Shown here piece after piece: positions 28,196-38,099 of a DNA stretch of 64,000 nucleotides. The position numbers and the translations under genes are program-made. A model generated the notes under the pieces. The model ran no database searches and was not told where the DNA came from. It saw only the letters and a list, made by a program, of their open reading frames with translations. Numbering within the stretch: the stretch's first letter is position 1; the number at the start of each line of letters is the position of its first letter. This stretch comes from Selenomonadaceae bacterium (GTDB taxonomy: Bacteria > Bacillota > Negativicutes > Selenomonadales > Selenomonadaceae): assembly GCA_030523645.1 (NCBI GenBank), contig JAUNIB010000002.1, positions 186,001 through 250,000 of the forward strand, read 5' to 3'.

Positions 28196-29338
28196 ATGAA
28201 GCTCATATCCAAATCTCTGGCAAAAAAAATAGCCGCCCTTACCGCAGCGGTCACCATTATTCCTTCTGCCCTGCTGATTCCGGCCAAGGCCGAAGCCTTC
28301 GACATCGGCGGCGCTATCGGCGGCATGATTATGGCCGGTGCTCAGGCCAAGCAGGTCAGCTCTCAGATTGATTACTTCGACGATAAAGGCCGTGATGAAT
28401 TCTACGGACAAATGCAGCAGGAATACGGTGTCAATGAAGACCCGGAACTGAATGCAAAGGTGGATGAGCTGATGGCCAATCTCACTGAAGGCGTCGGCGC
28501 AGTGGACCCTTCCATTTACGATAAACCATACAATTATTTCATCAACAATGACACTTCCTTCAACGCCTTCTGCTCCCTTGGTCACAACATCAGCATAAAT
28601 ACCGGTCTCTTCGACATGATCAACAACATGGACGAAGTAGCCGTTGTCATCGGACACGAAATGGGCCACGGTCAGAAGGAGCATGTAAAGAAAGGCTTTA
28701 AGAAGTCCTCTACCCTTTCGATTATCGCTGCCGGTATTCAGGGCGGCTCCTCCATCGGCATTGCTATCTGCACATCAGTTCTGGCCAATCAGGTACAGGC
28801 AAACAACATAACGAAGCCCCAGGAACGGGAGGCCGACGCTCTGGCCTTCGAGTATCTGGTAAATACGCCCTACAATCTCGGTGCCACCGCCGCTGTCTGG
28901 CAGCGGGTAATCGATAAGTCCGGTGATTCAAAGTCCAGCTTCCTCGGTGCGGTCTTCACCCCCAATGACCATCCCGGTCATGTGGAGCGTCGTGACACCT
29001 ATGCCAAGACCCTCAGCGCTTACAGCAACGATGTTGTCACGGTAGCCGACGGCACCGTATCGGTAAATGGACAGACTGTTTTCACGCCGGTTGACGATGA
29101 TGATATGTCCGGTGCAGAGCGCAGCTACTTCGTCGCCGGCAATCTCGCCCGTGTCTATCACAATGCAAAGCCGTCCTCCCTCGCCGCCAGCTCCTACGGC
29201 AATGAAGTCTACATCGGCGACACTCTCATCTTCACTGCCTCCGATATGGACGAGAGTGCCTCTGTACTGGCAGACCGCCTGAACGCCGCTCACAAGGCAC
29301 AGGCTCCGGCGGCAGGAAAGAAAAAGAAGAAAAAATAA
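28196..29338 (+). CDS. M48 family metallopeptidase, exported
   Basis: A zinc protease of 380 residues with a signal peptide (first ~33 residues, ending AKAEA). The HExxH motif is GHEMGHGQKEH near residue 155, and the third zinc ligand is the Glu in QEREADALAFEYL. A downstream HPGHVERRD matches the BepA/LoiP group of periplasmic M48 proteases. These act in outer-membrane quality control, consistent with its OstA-like neighbour. The C-terminus ends in a run of lysines. The start has AGGAGT upstream. Confidence 0.85.
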   Translation: MKLISKSLAKKIAALTAAVTIIPSALLIPAKAEAFDIGGAIGGMIMAGAQAKQVSSQIDYFDDKGRDEFYGQMQQEYGVNEDPELNAKVDELMANLTEGVGAVDPSIYDKPYNYFINNDTSFNAFCSLGHNISINTGLFDMINNMDEVAVVIGHEMGHGQKEHVKKGFKKSSTLSIIAAGIQGGSSIGIAICTSVLANQVQANNITKPQEREADALAFEYLVNTPYNLGATAAVWQRVIDKSGDSKSSFLGAVFTPNDHPGHVERRDTYAKTLSAYSNDVVTVADGTVSVNGQTVFTPVDDDDMSGAERSYFVAGNLARVYHNAKPSSLAASSYGNEVYIGDTLIFTASDMDESASVLADRLNAAHKAQAPAAGKKKKKK

Positions 29339-29342
29339 GGAG

Positions 29343-29372
29343 CTGTGAAAAAATGAGTGCTCATTTTTCACA
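29343..29372. terminator. bidirectional terminator between the M48 gene and crcB
   Basis: CTGTGAAAAAATGAG pairs with CTCATTTTTCACAG (one bulge). The A and T runs are built into the stem so that it can serve both converging genes. A close relative occurs at 43515-43554. Confidence 0.75.
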
Positions 29373-29382
29373 GTCCCTTCTT

Positions 29383-29745
29383 TTATCTTACTGCCATTCG
29401 TCCCAGCGCCACACCGGCCACGCAGCCGATAACGCTTCCAACGGCGTAAGCGGCCGCAGTCACATACTCACCGCCCTCTATCAGTCCAAGCGTCTCCGCC
29501 GAGAAGGTGGAAAAGGTCGTAAGGCCGCCGCACACTCCAGTCTTGAAGAACAATCCGCCGCCGGAACTCAGCCGACCATCGCTGATGAATCCGATAACAG
29601 CTCCAATGAGCAGCGCACCGAGAATATTTGCCAGAAAAGTATTACAGGGGAAAACGCCCTTAAAGGGGAGGAATGTGAGACCATAGCGCATAGCGGCACC
29701 AACGGCTCCACCGGCTGCCACCAGCAGCACATTTGTCAATGTCAT
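29383..29745 (-). CDS. crcB: fluoride exporter CrcB/Fluc
   Basis: A small four-helix membrane channel exporting fluoride; 120 residues. Motifs are GGAVGAAMRYGL near the start, NTFLANILGALLIG (conserved Asn) and GVCGGLTTFSTFSAE (the Phe-box and the Na+ site). ATG 29745 is preferred over GTG 29754 because of AGGTG six bases upstream. There is no fluoride riboswitch in front; the gene lies right after the rfb terminator and has no evident promoter, so expression may rely on readthrough. A single Fluc gene implies a homodimeric channel. Confidence 0.9.
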   Translation of the reverse strand: MTLTNVLLVAAGGAVGAAMRYGLTFLPFKGVFPCNTFLANILGALLIGAVIGFISDGRLSSGGGLFFKTGVCGGLTTFSTFSAETLGLIEGGEYVTAAAYAVGSVIGCVAGVALGRMAVR

Positions 29746-29764
29746 ATCATTCACCTGAAAAGCA

Positions 29765-29798
29765 GGTGGTCTGAGAAAACCTCTCCAGCCACCTGCCT
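29765..29798 (-). terminator. terminator of the rfbACB operon
   Basis: GCAGGTGG pairs with CCACCTGC on the minus strand, followed by TTTT, 13 bases after the rfbB stop. Confidence 0.65.
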
Positions 29799-29810
29799 GT
29801 TTATTTTGTA

Positions 29811-30848
29811 TTACAGCGTGGAATAGGCCAGCTTTGTTTTTGTTGACCTTTCGTAAGCCTTCTTATATTCGCCGCTGATGATATTTTCCCACCAGCTCCG
29901 ATTATCCAGATACCACTTGATTGTTTTCTCAATTCCATCATCGAACTTCGTTTCCGGCAGCCAGCCGAGCTCCTGGGAAATCTTTGTCGGGTCAATGGCA
30001 TAGCGGCGGTCGTGACCAAGCCGGTCAGGCACAAAGTCTATAAGCTCGTCACCTTTGCCCAGCGCCTTCAGAATAGTCTTTACCACATCAAGATTTGCCC
30101 GCTCATTATGACCGCCGACATTATAGACCTCGCCCTCTCTGCCGCTTTCCAGAATAAGGTTTATGGCCGCACAGTGGTCCTCTACATAGAGCCAATCACG
30201 AACATTCTTCCCGTCTCCGTAGACCGGCAATTTCTCCCCGGCAAGAGCCTTGACAATCATCAGAGGAATCAGCTTCTCCGGGAAATGATAAGGGCCGTAG
30301 TTATTGGAGCAGCGGGATATTGTCACCGGCAAGCCGTAGGTTCGATGATACGCCAGCACCAGCAAATCAGCCGAGGCCTTGGACGCCGAATAGGGACTGG
30401 ATGTATGAATCGGTGTGGTCTCAGTAAAGAACAAATCAGGTCTGTCCAACGGCAGGTCGCCATAGACCTCATCGGTAGATACCTGATGATAGCGGCTTAT
30501 GCCAAATTCGCGGCAGGCGTCCATCAGAACCGAGGTACCAATAATATTCGTCCTCAGGAATACATCAGGGTTTACAATAGAGCGGTCTACATGGCTCTCC
30601 GCAGCGAAGTTTACCACTACATCCGGCTTCTCTTCCCTAAAGAGTTGAGCTACCTGCTCACGGTCGGTTATATCACCCTTGACGAATCGGAAATTTGGAT
30701 TCTCAAGTGCTGGAACTATCGTCTCAAAGTTTCCCGCATAAGTCAGCGCATCATAGCAGATAATCCTGTCTGCCGGACGCTTTTTCAGCATGTAGTAAAC
30801 AAAGTTACTGCCAATAAACCCGGCGCCGCCGGTTACAATTATGTTCAT
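29811..30848 (-). CDS. rfbB: dTDP-glucose 4,6-dehydratase
   Basis: An NAD-dependent SDR enzyme converting dTDP-glucose to dTDP-4-keto-6-deoxyglucose in dTDP-rhamnose synthesis. It has 345 residues. The Rossmann motif is TGGAGFIGSNFV, the active site is STDEVYGDLP with the YSASKASADLL Tyr-x3-Lys, and the substrate-binding region includes SNNYGPYHFPEKLIP. It is the third gene of rfbA-rfbC-rfbB; the reductase rfbD is not in this window. Confidence 0.95.
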   Translation of the reverse strand: MNIIVTGGAGFIGSNFVYYMLKKRPADRIICYDALTYAGNFETIVPALENPNFRFVKGDITDREQVAQLFREEKPDVVVNFAAESHVDRSIVNPDVFLRTNIIGTSVLMDACREFGISRYHQVSTDEVYGDLPLDRPDLFFTETTPIHTSSPYSASKASADLLVLAYHRTYGLPVTISRCSNNYGPYHFPEKLIPLMIVKALAGEKLPVYGDGKNVRDWLYVEDHCAAINLILESGREGEVYNVGGHNERANLDVVKTILKALGKGDELIDFVPDRLGHDRRYAIDPTKISQELGWLPETKFDDGIEKTIKWYLDNRSWWENIISGEYKKAYERSTKTKLAYSTL

Positions 30849-30851
30849 TTT

Positions 30852-31415
30852 TTAATCCCCGTAAACAAAGTTCAGACTTTCCATCCGTTCCTTGAGGCTT
30901 GGTGCCTTTGCATCCTTATCCGACAAAATTGACGGCTCCAGCGGCCAAACAATACCGATATCCGGATCGTCCCAGCGGATATTTCCGTCACATTCCGGTG
31001 CATAGTAATTATCGGCCTTGTACTGGACTTCTACATCCTCAGTCAAGGTGATAAAACCGTGGGCAAATCCCCGCGGTATGTAAAGCATTTTGTGATTTTC
31101 GGCAGATAGCTCCGCCCCCGTCCACTTTCCGAAATTCGGTGAACCTTTGCGAATATCCACTGCCACATCAAAAATAGCCCCACGGGTCGCTCTGACTATT
31201 TTTGCCTGACAGCAGGGATTTAACTGGTAGTGAAGTCCTCTAAGGATTCCCTTCTCCGCCGAATAGGAGTGATTGTCCTGAACCCAGTTATTCGTTATAC
31301 CAAACTCCGCCAGTTTCCTTGCAGACCAGCTCTCCATGAACCAGCCCCGGGAATCACCGAATACATCCGGCTCGATAACGAATATGCCCGGTAAACCTGT
31401 CTCTGTTACCTTCAT
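30852..31415 (-). CDS. rfbC: dTDP-4-dehydrorhamnose 3,5-epimerase
   Basis: A cupin-fold epimerase of 187 residues. Typical motifs are [31 protein letters not shown] (catalytic His region) and [17 protein letters not shown]. The gene overlaps rfbA by 4 bases and precedes rfbB by 3 bases. Confidence 0.95.
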   Translation of the reverse strand: MKVTETGLPGIFVIEPDVFGDSRGWFMESWSARKLAEFGITNNWVQDNHSYSAEKGILRGLHYQLNPCCQAKIVRATRGAIFDVAVDIRKGSPNFGKWTGAELSAENHKMLYIPRGFAHGFITLTEDVEVQYKADNYYAPECDGNIRWDDPDIGIVWPLEPSILSDKDAKAPSLKERMESLNFVYGD

Positions 31416-32290
31416 TTTCTCTCCCTTAACACGCCCATAAGATATTCCCCGTATTCGTTTTTCTTCAGGGGTGCAGCCAGTTCCTCGACCGCCGCAGCGT
31501 CAATATACCCCATTCGATAGGCAATCTCTTCAACACAGGCTATTTTCAATCCCTGGCGTTCCTGGATAGTCTCCACAAAGGAAGCGGCACGCAGCAGCGA
31601 TTCGTGGGTTCCGGTATCAAGCCATGCATAGCCCTGTCCCAGAGTTTCTACTCTCAGCTTTCCCTGTTCCAGATAAATCTTATTCACATCTGTGATTTCC
31701 AGCTCGCCGCGAGCCGATGGCTTGATAGACTTCGCAATATCTACAATGTTGCTGTCGTAAAAATAAAGTCCGGTGACTGCATAATTTGACTTTGGCTCAG
31801 CCGGCTTTTCCTCAAGACTGAGGGCATCGCCCTGTTCATCAAAGTCAACGACACCGTACCGTTGAGGATCGCGAACATAATAAGCAAATACAGTCGCGCC
31901 CTCTTCGGCGGAAGCTGCTCGCTGCATATTCCGCGCCATATCGGCACCGTAGAATATATTGTCCCCGAGAATCATGGCACAGCCTTCACCGGCAATGAAA
32001 TCTTCACCGAGAATAAAAGCCTGCGCCAATCCGTCAGGGCTGGGCTGCACGGTATACTCGATATTCAGGCCCCACTGACTGCCGTCTCCCAGCAGTTCAC
32101 GGAAGTTCTCTGTGTCCCTAGGTGTGGAAATAACAAGAATATCCCTTATCCCCGCCAGCATGAGCGTGGACAGCGGGTAGTATATCATCGGCTTGTCATA
32201 GACAGGCATCAGCTGCTTACTTACAACCCGGGTCAGCGGATAGAGCCGGGTACCGGAGCCTCCGGCAAGAATTATTCCCTTTTTTACCAC
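31412..32290 (-). CDS. rfbA: glucose-1-phosphate thymidylyltransferase
   Basis: Makes dTDP-glucose from dTTP and glucose 1-phosphate; 292 residues. The signature [16 protein letters not shown] is at the N-terminus, followed by [15 protein letters not shown] and the catalytic GDNIFYG. The start appears to be GTG 32290 with AGGGGG upstream. It is the first gene of the operon; a TATAAT lies about 35 bases upstream but no convincing -35 was found. Confidence 0.95.
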   Translation of the reverse strand: MVKKGIILAGGSGTRLYPLTRVVSKQLMPVYDKPMIYYPLSTLMLAGIRDILVISTPRDTENFRELLGDGSQWGLNIEYTVQPSPDGLAQAFILGEDFIAGEGCAMILGDNIFYGADMARNMQRAASAEEGATVFAYYVRDPQRYGVVDFDEQGDALSLEEKPAEPKSNYAVTGLYFYDSNIVDIAKSIKPSARGELEITDVNKIYLEQGKLRVETLGQGYAWLDTGTHESLLRAASFVETIQERQGLKIACVEEIAYRMGYIDAAAVEELAAPLKKNEYGEYLMGVLRERK

Positions 32291-32350
32291 TGCAATTCCC
32301 CCTGTGATTAAATTTCTCTACATGATTATACAGCAACAGGAAACAAAAGA

Positions 32351-32376
32351 AAAGGACTGCCCGAAAGCAGTCCTTT
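32351..32376 (-). terminator. terminator of purA
   Basis: AAGGACTGC pairs with GCAGTCCTT, with a T-rich tail on the minus strand, 26 bases after the purA stop. Confidence 0.85.
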
Positions 32377-32401
32377 GTTATATGACGAATTGTCATCGGT
32401 A

Positions 32402-33688
32402 TCAGAAAGCATCATCTACAACGACGATGGTCTGGTCACGGTTCGGACCGACGGAAACGATACCGAGAGGAATACCGGTAACCTCAGCAAGGCGCTCCAG
32501 ATAATTGCGAGCCTCAACCGGAAGATCCTCATACTTGCGGATGCCGGAAATCGGAGTCATCCAGCCCTTGAAGGTCTCATAGACCGGCTCAACCTCAGCC
32601 AGTACCTTCAAGCTGGCCGGGATCTCGTTAATCACTTCACCCTTATACTTGTAACCTACGCACATCTTGATTTCTTCAAGGCCATCCAATATATCAAGAC
32701 GGGTAATAGCCATGTAGTCAATACCGGAAATAAGGCCTGCATAGCGTACAACGAAGGCATCAAGCCAGCCGATACGGCGGGGACGACCGGTAACGGTGCC
32801 GTACTCATGACCGGCTTCGCGGAGGGTGTCACCAATCTCATTGAGCTGTTCGGTGGGGAACGGGCCCTCGCCTACGCGGGAGCAATAGGCCTTAACGACA
32901 CCGAACACCTTGTCAATCTGACGGGGGGCAATGCCGGCACCGACAGTAATACCGCCGGAGACCGGATGAGAAGCGGTGCAATACGGATATGTACCGTAGT
33001 CAATGTCAAGCATTGTTGCCTGAGCACCTTCGCAGAGGATCTTGTGACCGGCCTTTATCTCATCCTGAATGAGAGCGATGGTATCGCAGACATAGGGCTT
33101 GAGACGGCGGGCATAGCCCTGATATTCCTTCAGCAGTGTATCATAGTCAAGAGGCTCCACACCATAGAGTTTCACCAGCACCTTGTTCTTGAGCTCAAGA
33201 TTTTCCTTCAGGCGCTTGGCAAACTCTTCCTCGTCGATGAAGTCGCAGACACGGATACCAATACGGCTGTCACGGTCTTCATAGCAGGGACCGATACCAT
33301 TCTTGGTCGTACCGACCTTAGCATCTCCCTTTGCTTCTTCCATAAGTCCATCAAGAAGATTGTGATAAGGCAGAACTACATGTGCGCGATTTGAAATGCG
33401 CACGCCGCTGACGTCAACGCCCTTCTCAATCATGGCATCCATTTCGGCCAGCATATCCTTCGGATTAAAGGCTACGCCGTTGCCAACAACGCACAGGGTA
33501 CCCTTGAAAAGAATACCGGAAGGCATGAGACGGAGCTTGTACTCCTGATTATTAACGGCAACGGTATGACCGGCATTGCTGCCGCCGCCGTAACGGACAA
33601 CGGCCTCTGCCTGCTGTGCGAGATAATCGACGATTTTACCCTTGCCTTCGTCGCCCCACTGGGTGCCTAATACTGCTACTACTGACAT
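32402..33688 (-). CDS. purA: adenylosuccinate synthetase
   Basis: GTP-dependent first step from IMP to AMP; 428 residues from ATG 33688 (GGAG upstream). Motifs are GTQWGDEGKGKIVDYL (P-loop), GGGSNAGHTV and GTTKNGIGPCYEDR. The next gene upstream, purB, encodes the second step, so the pair forms a small AMP-synthesis unit. Confidence 0.96.
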   Translation of the reverse strand: MSVVAVLGTQWGDEGKGKIVDYLAQQAEAVVRYGGGSNAGHTVAVNNQEYKLRLMPSGILFKGTLCVVGNGVAFNPKDMLAEMDAMIEKGVDVSGVRISNRAHVVLPYHNLLDGLMEEAKGDAKVGTTKNGIGPCYEDRDSRIGIRVCDFIDEEEFAKRLKENLELKNKVLVKLYGVEPLDYDTLLKEYQGYARRLKPYVCDTIALIQDEIKAGHKILCEGAQATMLDIDYGTYPYCTASHPVSGGITVGAGIAPRQIDKVFGVVKAYCSRVGEGPFPTEQLNEIGDTLREAGHEYGTVTGRPRRIGWLDAFVVRYAGLISGIDYMAITRLDILDGLEEIKMCVGYKYKGEVINEIPASLKVLAEVEPVYETFKGWMTPISGIRKYEDLPVEARNYLERLAEVTGIPLGIVSVGPNRDQTIVVVDDAF

Positions 33689-33783
33689 ATTTACCACTCC
33701 ATTTTATTCATTAGGGTTTGGCAGTCATAAATCCGCAGCGGCGGAAATTATTCCCCGTCCCTGCAGCCTATATTTGTGTCCTA

Positions 33784-35076
33784 TCAGATTCCAAAGCGGG
33801 CAAAAATCATGTCCACATTCCGGAGGAACCACTGAACATCGAAGACCTCATCAATTTCGGCCTCGGTAAGAACTCGGCTGATGTCCGGATCCTTCTTAAC
33901 ATTGGTATGGAAGTCTTCGCTCTCCAGCCAACGCTTCATGGCATTGCGCTGTACCCATACATAGGCATCCTCACGGAGTACGCCCTTGGAAACAATGGCC
34001 AGCATCAGGCGCTGACTGTAGATGAGGCCGCCGGTCTTGTTGAGGTTTGCCATCATGGCATCCGGATAAACCAGCAGCTTGTCGATGATGTTGGTGAACT
34101 TCCGCAGGCAGTAATCCACATTGATGGTGGAATCCGGCAGAATGACACGCTCTACGGAGCTGTGAGAAATATCGCGCTCATGCCAGAGAGTGATATCCTC
34201 CATGGCGGCGATAGCATTGCCGCGGACGAGGCGGGCCATACCGGCTACGCGTTCGCAGGTAATGGGGTTTCGCTTGTGAGGCATTGCAGAAGAACCCTTC
34301 TGTCCCGGGCTGAAGTACTCCTCAGCCTCGCGGATATCAGTACGCTGGAGGTTGCGAACCTCGGTAGCGAACTTCTCAAGGGAGCTGGCAACGATGGCCA
34401 GTGTGGTCATGTACTCGGCATGACGGTCGCGCTGGATTACCTGAGTAGCCAGACGGACAGGAGTAAGACCCAGCTTCTTGCAGACAATCTGCTCGATGCG
34501 GGGATCAATATTGGAATAGGTGCCTACTGCACCGGACAGCTTACCGACAGCAACAATCTTGCGGGCATGCTCGACACGCTCGATATTGCGCTCTACCTCG
34601 GCACTCCAAAGAGCCAGCTTCAGACCGAAGGTCATCGGCTCCGCATGGATACCGTGGGTACGGCCGATGCAGGGAGTATGCTTGAACTCAGCGGCGCGGC
34701 GGCGGAGAACTGCATGGAACTTACGCAAATCCTCCAGAATGATATCGGCGGACTTCTTCATCATAACGCCCAGTGCAGTATCCTTTACATCGCTGGAGGT
34801 AAGTCCCTTGTGGACGTACTTGGAATCATCACCGACATACTCGGCCACATTGGTCAGGAATGCGATGATGTCATGGTTTGTTACCTTCTCAATTTCGTGA
34901 ACCCGTGCCAGATCGAATTTTGCCTTTGCACGAATATTTTTTGCAGCCTCAACAGGAATTTCTCCCAGCTCCGCCATGGCCTCACAGGCGCAAAGCTCAA
35001 CCTCGAGAATTTCCTCGAACTCGTGCTGAAGTGTCCAAATGTTGCCCATTTCAGGATTGGTATATCGCTGAATCAT
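33784..35076 (-). CDS. purB: adenylosuccinate lyase
   Basis: Cleaves adenylosuccinate and SAICAR; 430 residues. The fumarase-superfamily signature is GSSAMPHKRNPITCERV with the catalytic Ser in the flexible loop. The N-terminal region MIQRYTNPEMGNIW and TSSDVKDTALG are also conserved. AGGAGG precedes the start. A strong promoter lies about 120 bases upstream. Confidence 0.96.
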   Translation of the reverse strand: MIQRYTNPEMGNIWTLQHEFEEILEVELCACEAMAELGEIPVEAAKNIRAKAKFDLARVHEIEKVTNHDIIAFLTNVAEYVGDDSKYVHKGLTSSDVKDTALGVMMKKSADIILEDLRKFHAVLRRRAAEFKHTPCIGRTHGIHAEPMTFGLKLALWSAEVERNIERVEHARKIVAVGKLSGAVGTYSNIDPRIEQIVCKKLGLTPVRLATQVIQRDRHAEYMTTLAIVASSLEKFATEVRNLQRTDIREAEEYFSPGQKGSSAMPHKRNPITCERVAGMARLVRGNAIAAMEDITLWHERDISHSSVERVILPDSTINVDYCLRKFTNIIDKLLVYPDAMMANLNKTGGLIYSQRLMLAIVSKGVLREDAYVWVQRNAMKRWLESEDFHTNVKKDPDISRVLTEAEIDEVFDVQWFLRNVDMIFARFGI

Positions 35077-35195
35077 TTAGTTGCCCTCCTAATATTATAC
35101 CGTGTCTGTCATACAGCATTTGTCTTGCCAGTCATCATATTTCACGTATAACAGGCACGCAAAAATCACGGGTAGAGACATTTCTTCCCTTGCAT

Positions 35196-35224
35196 ATCAT
35201 ACCTTTATTCCGCTAAACTGTCAA
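35196..35224 (-). promoter_or_regulatory. promoter of purB-purA
   Basis: On the minus strand TTGACA (35224-35219) and TATGAT (35201-35196) are spaced by 17 bases. The resulting leader is about 110 bases. I see no purine-riboswitch core in it. The rest of the 320-base purB-phosphoesterase spacer shows nothing else I can name. Confidence 0.75.
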
Positions 35225-35397
35225 TCAAAACAGACCGTATTGCCAAAAGTATACAAACCCATGCGTCCGCCGCATACGATTCATGCAATATACGAATGCC
35301 CTGCTACAGGCGATTTTCATCTAGTTTAGCTAGGATTTTCACATCATCCGGCAGCCTAGCTGCACAGGAGCAAATTGACAACAGGCAGGAAAAATAT

Positions 35398-36725
35398 ATG
35401 GATATTACTCGCCGCAGATTTCTTAAGAGTCTGCTTCTCACCGCCGGCAGTCTGGCCGTGGCCGGCTGCGGAACATCTGCTATTAAGTCGGCAGCCGACA
35501 AGCTCTCCGCCCTGGGAACTTTGGACAGCTCCATTGAGTTTCCCCGCCAGCTGGTTGCCGCCGACAACAGCACCGGCCGGACAATAATGTGGCAGACGAA
35601 ACCTGGGGCCTTTACCGGTGATGTATCGGTTCTGCTGCGTGATGTCAGGTCCCGGCAGGAGCATCGTTTCCCTGTCCGAGCGGAACGCTTCACCGACGAC
35701 GGGGAGACTCACGACATATACACTTCCGTCCTCTCTGGATTGAAGCCGGGTACGCAGTACGAATACGCGATTTTCCACAACTCTGACGGCAGCCGTCTCC
35801 GTCCACTGATAACCGACGGCGGAGACAGCTTTGAATGCCTCATTTTCCCTGACTCCCAGTCCAGCGACTACAGCGATTGGGAAAAGCTGGCTCAGTCTGC
35901 AGCCAAAAGACATCCTGAAACCAATCTCTTCATTAATATGGGAGACCTGGTGGACAACGGCGAACAATGCTCTCACTGGAAAGCATGGTTTTCCTCCCTT
36001 AATGGCATCATCGACAGCAAAGCCTTTGCCCCCGTCATGGGAAACCATGAAATGTACGATATTAATTGGAAGGTTCGTCATCCCAGAGCATTCCTGGCCA
36101 ATTTCTCCGTTCCGGGCAACGGCAGCAAAATAAAATACGGCAGTGAGAACGATAGACAGGATTTTGACCGCTGGTTCTATTCCTTTGACTACGGCAGCGC
36201 CCACTTCACCGTGCTGAACACCCAGCAGCAGGAGCTGGTTTCCCTCACAGAGGACGAGGGGCCTTAGGCGAAGAGCTGTACCGTCGTCAGGAGGAATGGC
36301 TGAAGAACGACCTCACTTCCACAAGAAAGCGGTGGAAAATCGTCATGATGCATCGGGATGTTCTTCGCTACGGCATCCACAAGCGGCCGGATAGGAAACC
36401 AGGCATCGACGAACTGGGACAGAGGCTCATGCCTTTGTTTGAACAGTACGACGTCAACCTTGTCCTTACTGCCCACCTGCACACCTACCGCAACCGGGGC
36501 CGCATTTACGACTTTGCTCACGCTGACCGCGGTCCGCTCTATGTCCTCACCGGTGTAGCCGGCAATGTCCGCTATCCCGGACTCTGGATTGACCACAAGC
36601 TGGACAAAGTAATCGCCCCACAGCCGGAAACCGACAACTATCTGACCATGAAGGTAACCGGAGACAGCCTGACATTGGAATGTTTCCTGCCTGACGGCAC
36701 ATCCATTGATAAAATTGTGCTATAA
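35398..36725 (+). pseudogene. frameshifted Tat-exported metallophosphoesterase lipoprotein
   Basis: The gene reads in one frame from ATG 35398 to a TAG at 36265-36267, then continues in another frame (from about 36268) to the stop at 36725. The first part has a twin-arginine signal with lipobox (TRRRFLKS...AVAGCG), a purple-acid-phosphatase-like fibronectin domain, and calcineurin-type metal motifs INMGDLVDNG and MGNHEMYD. The second part supplies MMHRDV and LTAHLHTY, the remaining ligands. The break lies at a GGGG run: one more base would restore the frame. It could be a real mutation, phase variation or a sequencing error. Confidence 0.8.
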
Positions 36726-36811
36726 TACAGGCAGCAGCTGCCAGCTGCGACTCATCTGTGGATGCTTTGCTGTAATCAACAGGTACAGCTATCGACTGCA
36801 AGGAGGTTATT

Positions 36812-37891
36812 ATGACTGATTTTCTGATACCGGATTTTCTGAGGAGTTTTCTCAATCCAGATTATCTATACAATGTGCTGATGCCCATATTCGTCATCAT
36901 TCTTGCCGCATACATCGGCAAGCAGATTGACTCCTTCCTGGCTCACAGTTTTGCAAAGAGTCGCCTCTCCGTATTGGGCGGCAGTGGCTCTGCCGATACC
37001 CCAACCCCTTTGGAGATTTTTGTTTTAGCCATGAAGGGGCTTCCCATAAATCTCTGCGTAGGTCTTGCGCTCTATTGGTTTGTCCGCTTCAGTACGCTGC
37101 CCCAGTCCGCAGAAAAGCTGATAACCTGCCTCATCTTCACCAACATTGTATACACTATCACCCGCACGGTGGCCAGGGCAGCTGCCCAGATAGTAGACAT
37201 CAACACAAGAGTGGACTCTGCTCCCAATGTTAAAAATTCTATTCTTATAAATTGTGTACGCTGTGCTATATACGCCATCGGTGTCCTGACTGTACTTGAA
37301 TATTATCAGATTTCCATCGCCCCCTTCATCGCTGCTCTCGGCGTCGGCGGCATGGCGGTAGCCCTCGGCCTGCAGGATACGATGGCAAACTTCTTCAGCG
37401 GTTTCCACATGCTCCTGAGCCGCCAGCTGAAGGTGGGCGAATATATCTCCCTGTCCAGCGGTGAAACCGGCCGCATAACCGACATCACTCTTCGCTACAC
37501 CAGCATCCTGACTCCCGCCGGCAACGACATCCTCATCCCCAACGCCAAGCTGGCCGGTGCCGTCATTACCAACTTCAACAGACCCCTGCCGGAAACAACC
37601 GTCATTATCCCCGTAAGCATAAGCTACAGCAGTGACCTGGAGCTGGTGGAAAGCGTAACAAAGGAACTGACGAAACAAACTATGGACGAGCTGGGGATAA
37701 AGCTGATCGGCGACCCGGCCATCCGCTTCACGGAGCTGGGGGACTTCTCCATCAACTTCAATCTCCTGATTACCACCGACAGACTTGATGCTCAGGGCCT
37801 TATCAAGCATGCTGTCATCAAAAACCTTATCAACCGCTACCGAAAGGAGAATATCGAAATCCCCTTCCCGGTGCGGCAGATTATTCACTGA
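36812..37891 (+). CDS. MscS-family mechanosensitive ion channel
   Basis: A tension-gated channel protecting against osmotic downshock; 359 residues. There are about four to five predicted transmembrane segments in the first 190 residues. The pore helix is ALGVGGMAVALGLQDTMANFFSGF, and a beta domain (VGEYISLSSGETGRITDITLRYT, IPNAKL) and C-terminal alpha/beta domain follow. AAGGAGG precedes the start. Its terminator hairpin contains two DnaA-box-like sequences. Confidence 0.92.
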   Translation: MTDFLIPDFLRSFLNPDYLYNVLMPIFVIILAAYIGKQIDSFLAHSFAKSRLSVLGGSGSADTPTPLEIFVLAMKGLPINLCVGLALYWFVRFSTLPQSAEKLITCLIFTNIVYTITRTVARAAAQIVDINTRVDSAPNVKNSILINCVRCAIYAIGVLTVLEYYQISIAPFIAALGVGGMAVALGLQDTMANFFSGFHMLLSRQLKVGEYISLSSGETGRITDITLRYTSILTPAGNDILIPNAKLAGAVITNFNRPLPETTVIIPVSISYSSDLELVESVTKELTKQTMDELGIKLIGDPAIRFTELGDFSINFNLLITTDRLDAQGLIKHAVIKNLINRYRKENIEIPFPVRQIIH

Positions 37892-37902
37892 CAATCCACC
37901 GG

Positions 37903-38099
37903 TTATCCACAAAATATCAGGCAACTTATCCACCGCTGTGGATAAGTTGCTGTTTTTTTATCCACACAATGCCTCCCGCACCATCACTGACTTCCCTTTT
38001 TCGGCTCACTTTTTTCTCCACGGCTTATCCACCTCTTATCCACACATTAGGAAAAATATCCCCCTTTTATGGTGGAAAAGTCCGATATGGCTATCCACA
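37903..38099. promoter_or_regulatory. cluster of DnaA boxes upstream of nrdD
   Basis: Seven 9-mers match or nearly match TTATNCACA. Perfect TTATCCACA copies lie at 37903-37911, 37958-37966 and 38036-38044 (+) and 37937-37945 (-). TTATCCACC lies at 37926-37934 and 38025-38033, and CTATCCACA at 38091-38099. Such density in 200 bases is far above chance. No origin genes (dnaA, dnaN) are here, so a regulatory or DnaA-titrating role is likelier than oriC. Confidence 0.75.
37922..37959 (+). terminator. terminator of the MscS gene, built from two DnaA-box sequences
   Basis: CAACTTATCCAC pairs with GTGGATAAGTTG (12 bp, loop CGCT), followed by CTGTTTTTTT. The two arms of the stem are inverted DnaA-box-like sequences, so the same DNA can serve as an RNA terminator and a protein-binding site. 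Confidence 0.8.

Noticed and set aside
29745-29810. Fluoride riboswitch before crcB
   Set aside because: The short upstream stretch is filled by the rfb terminator, and no fluoride-aptamer motif is present.
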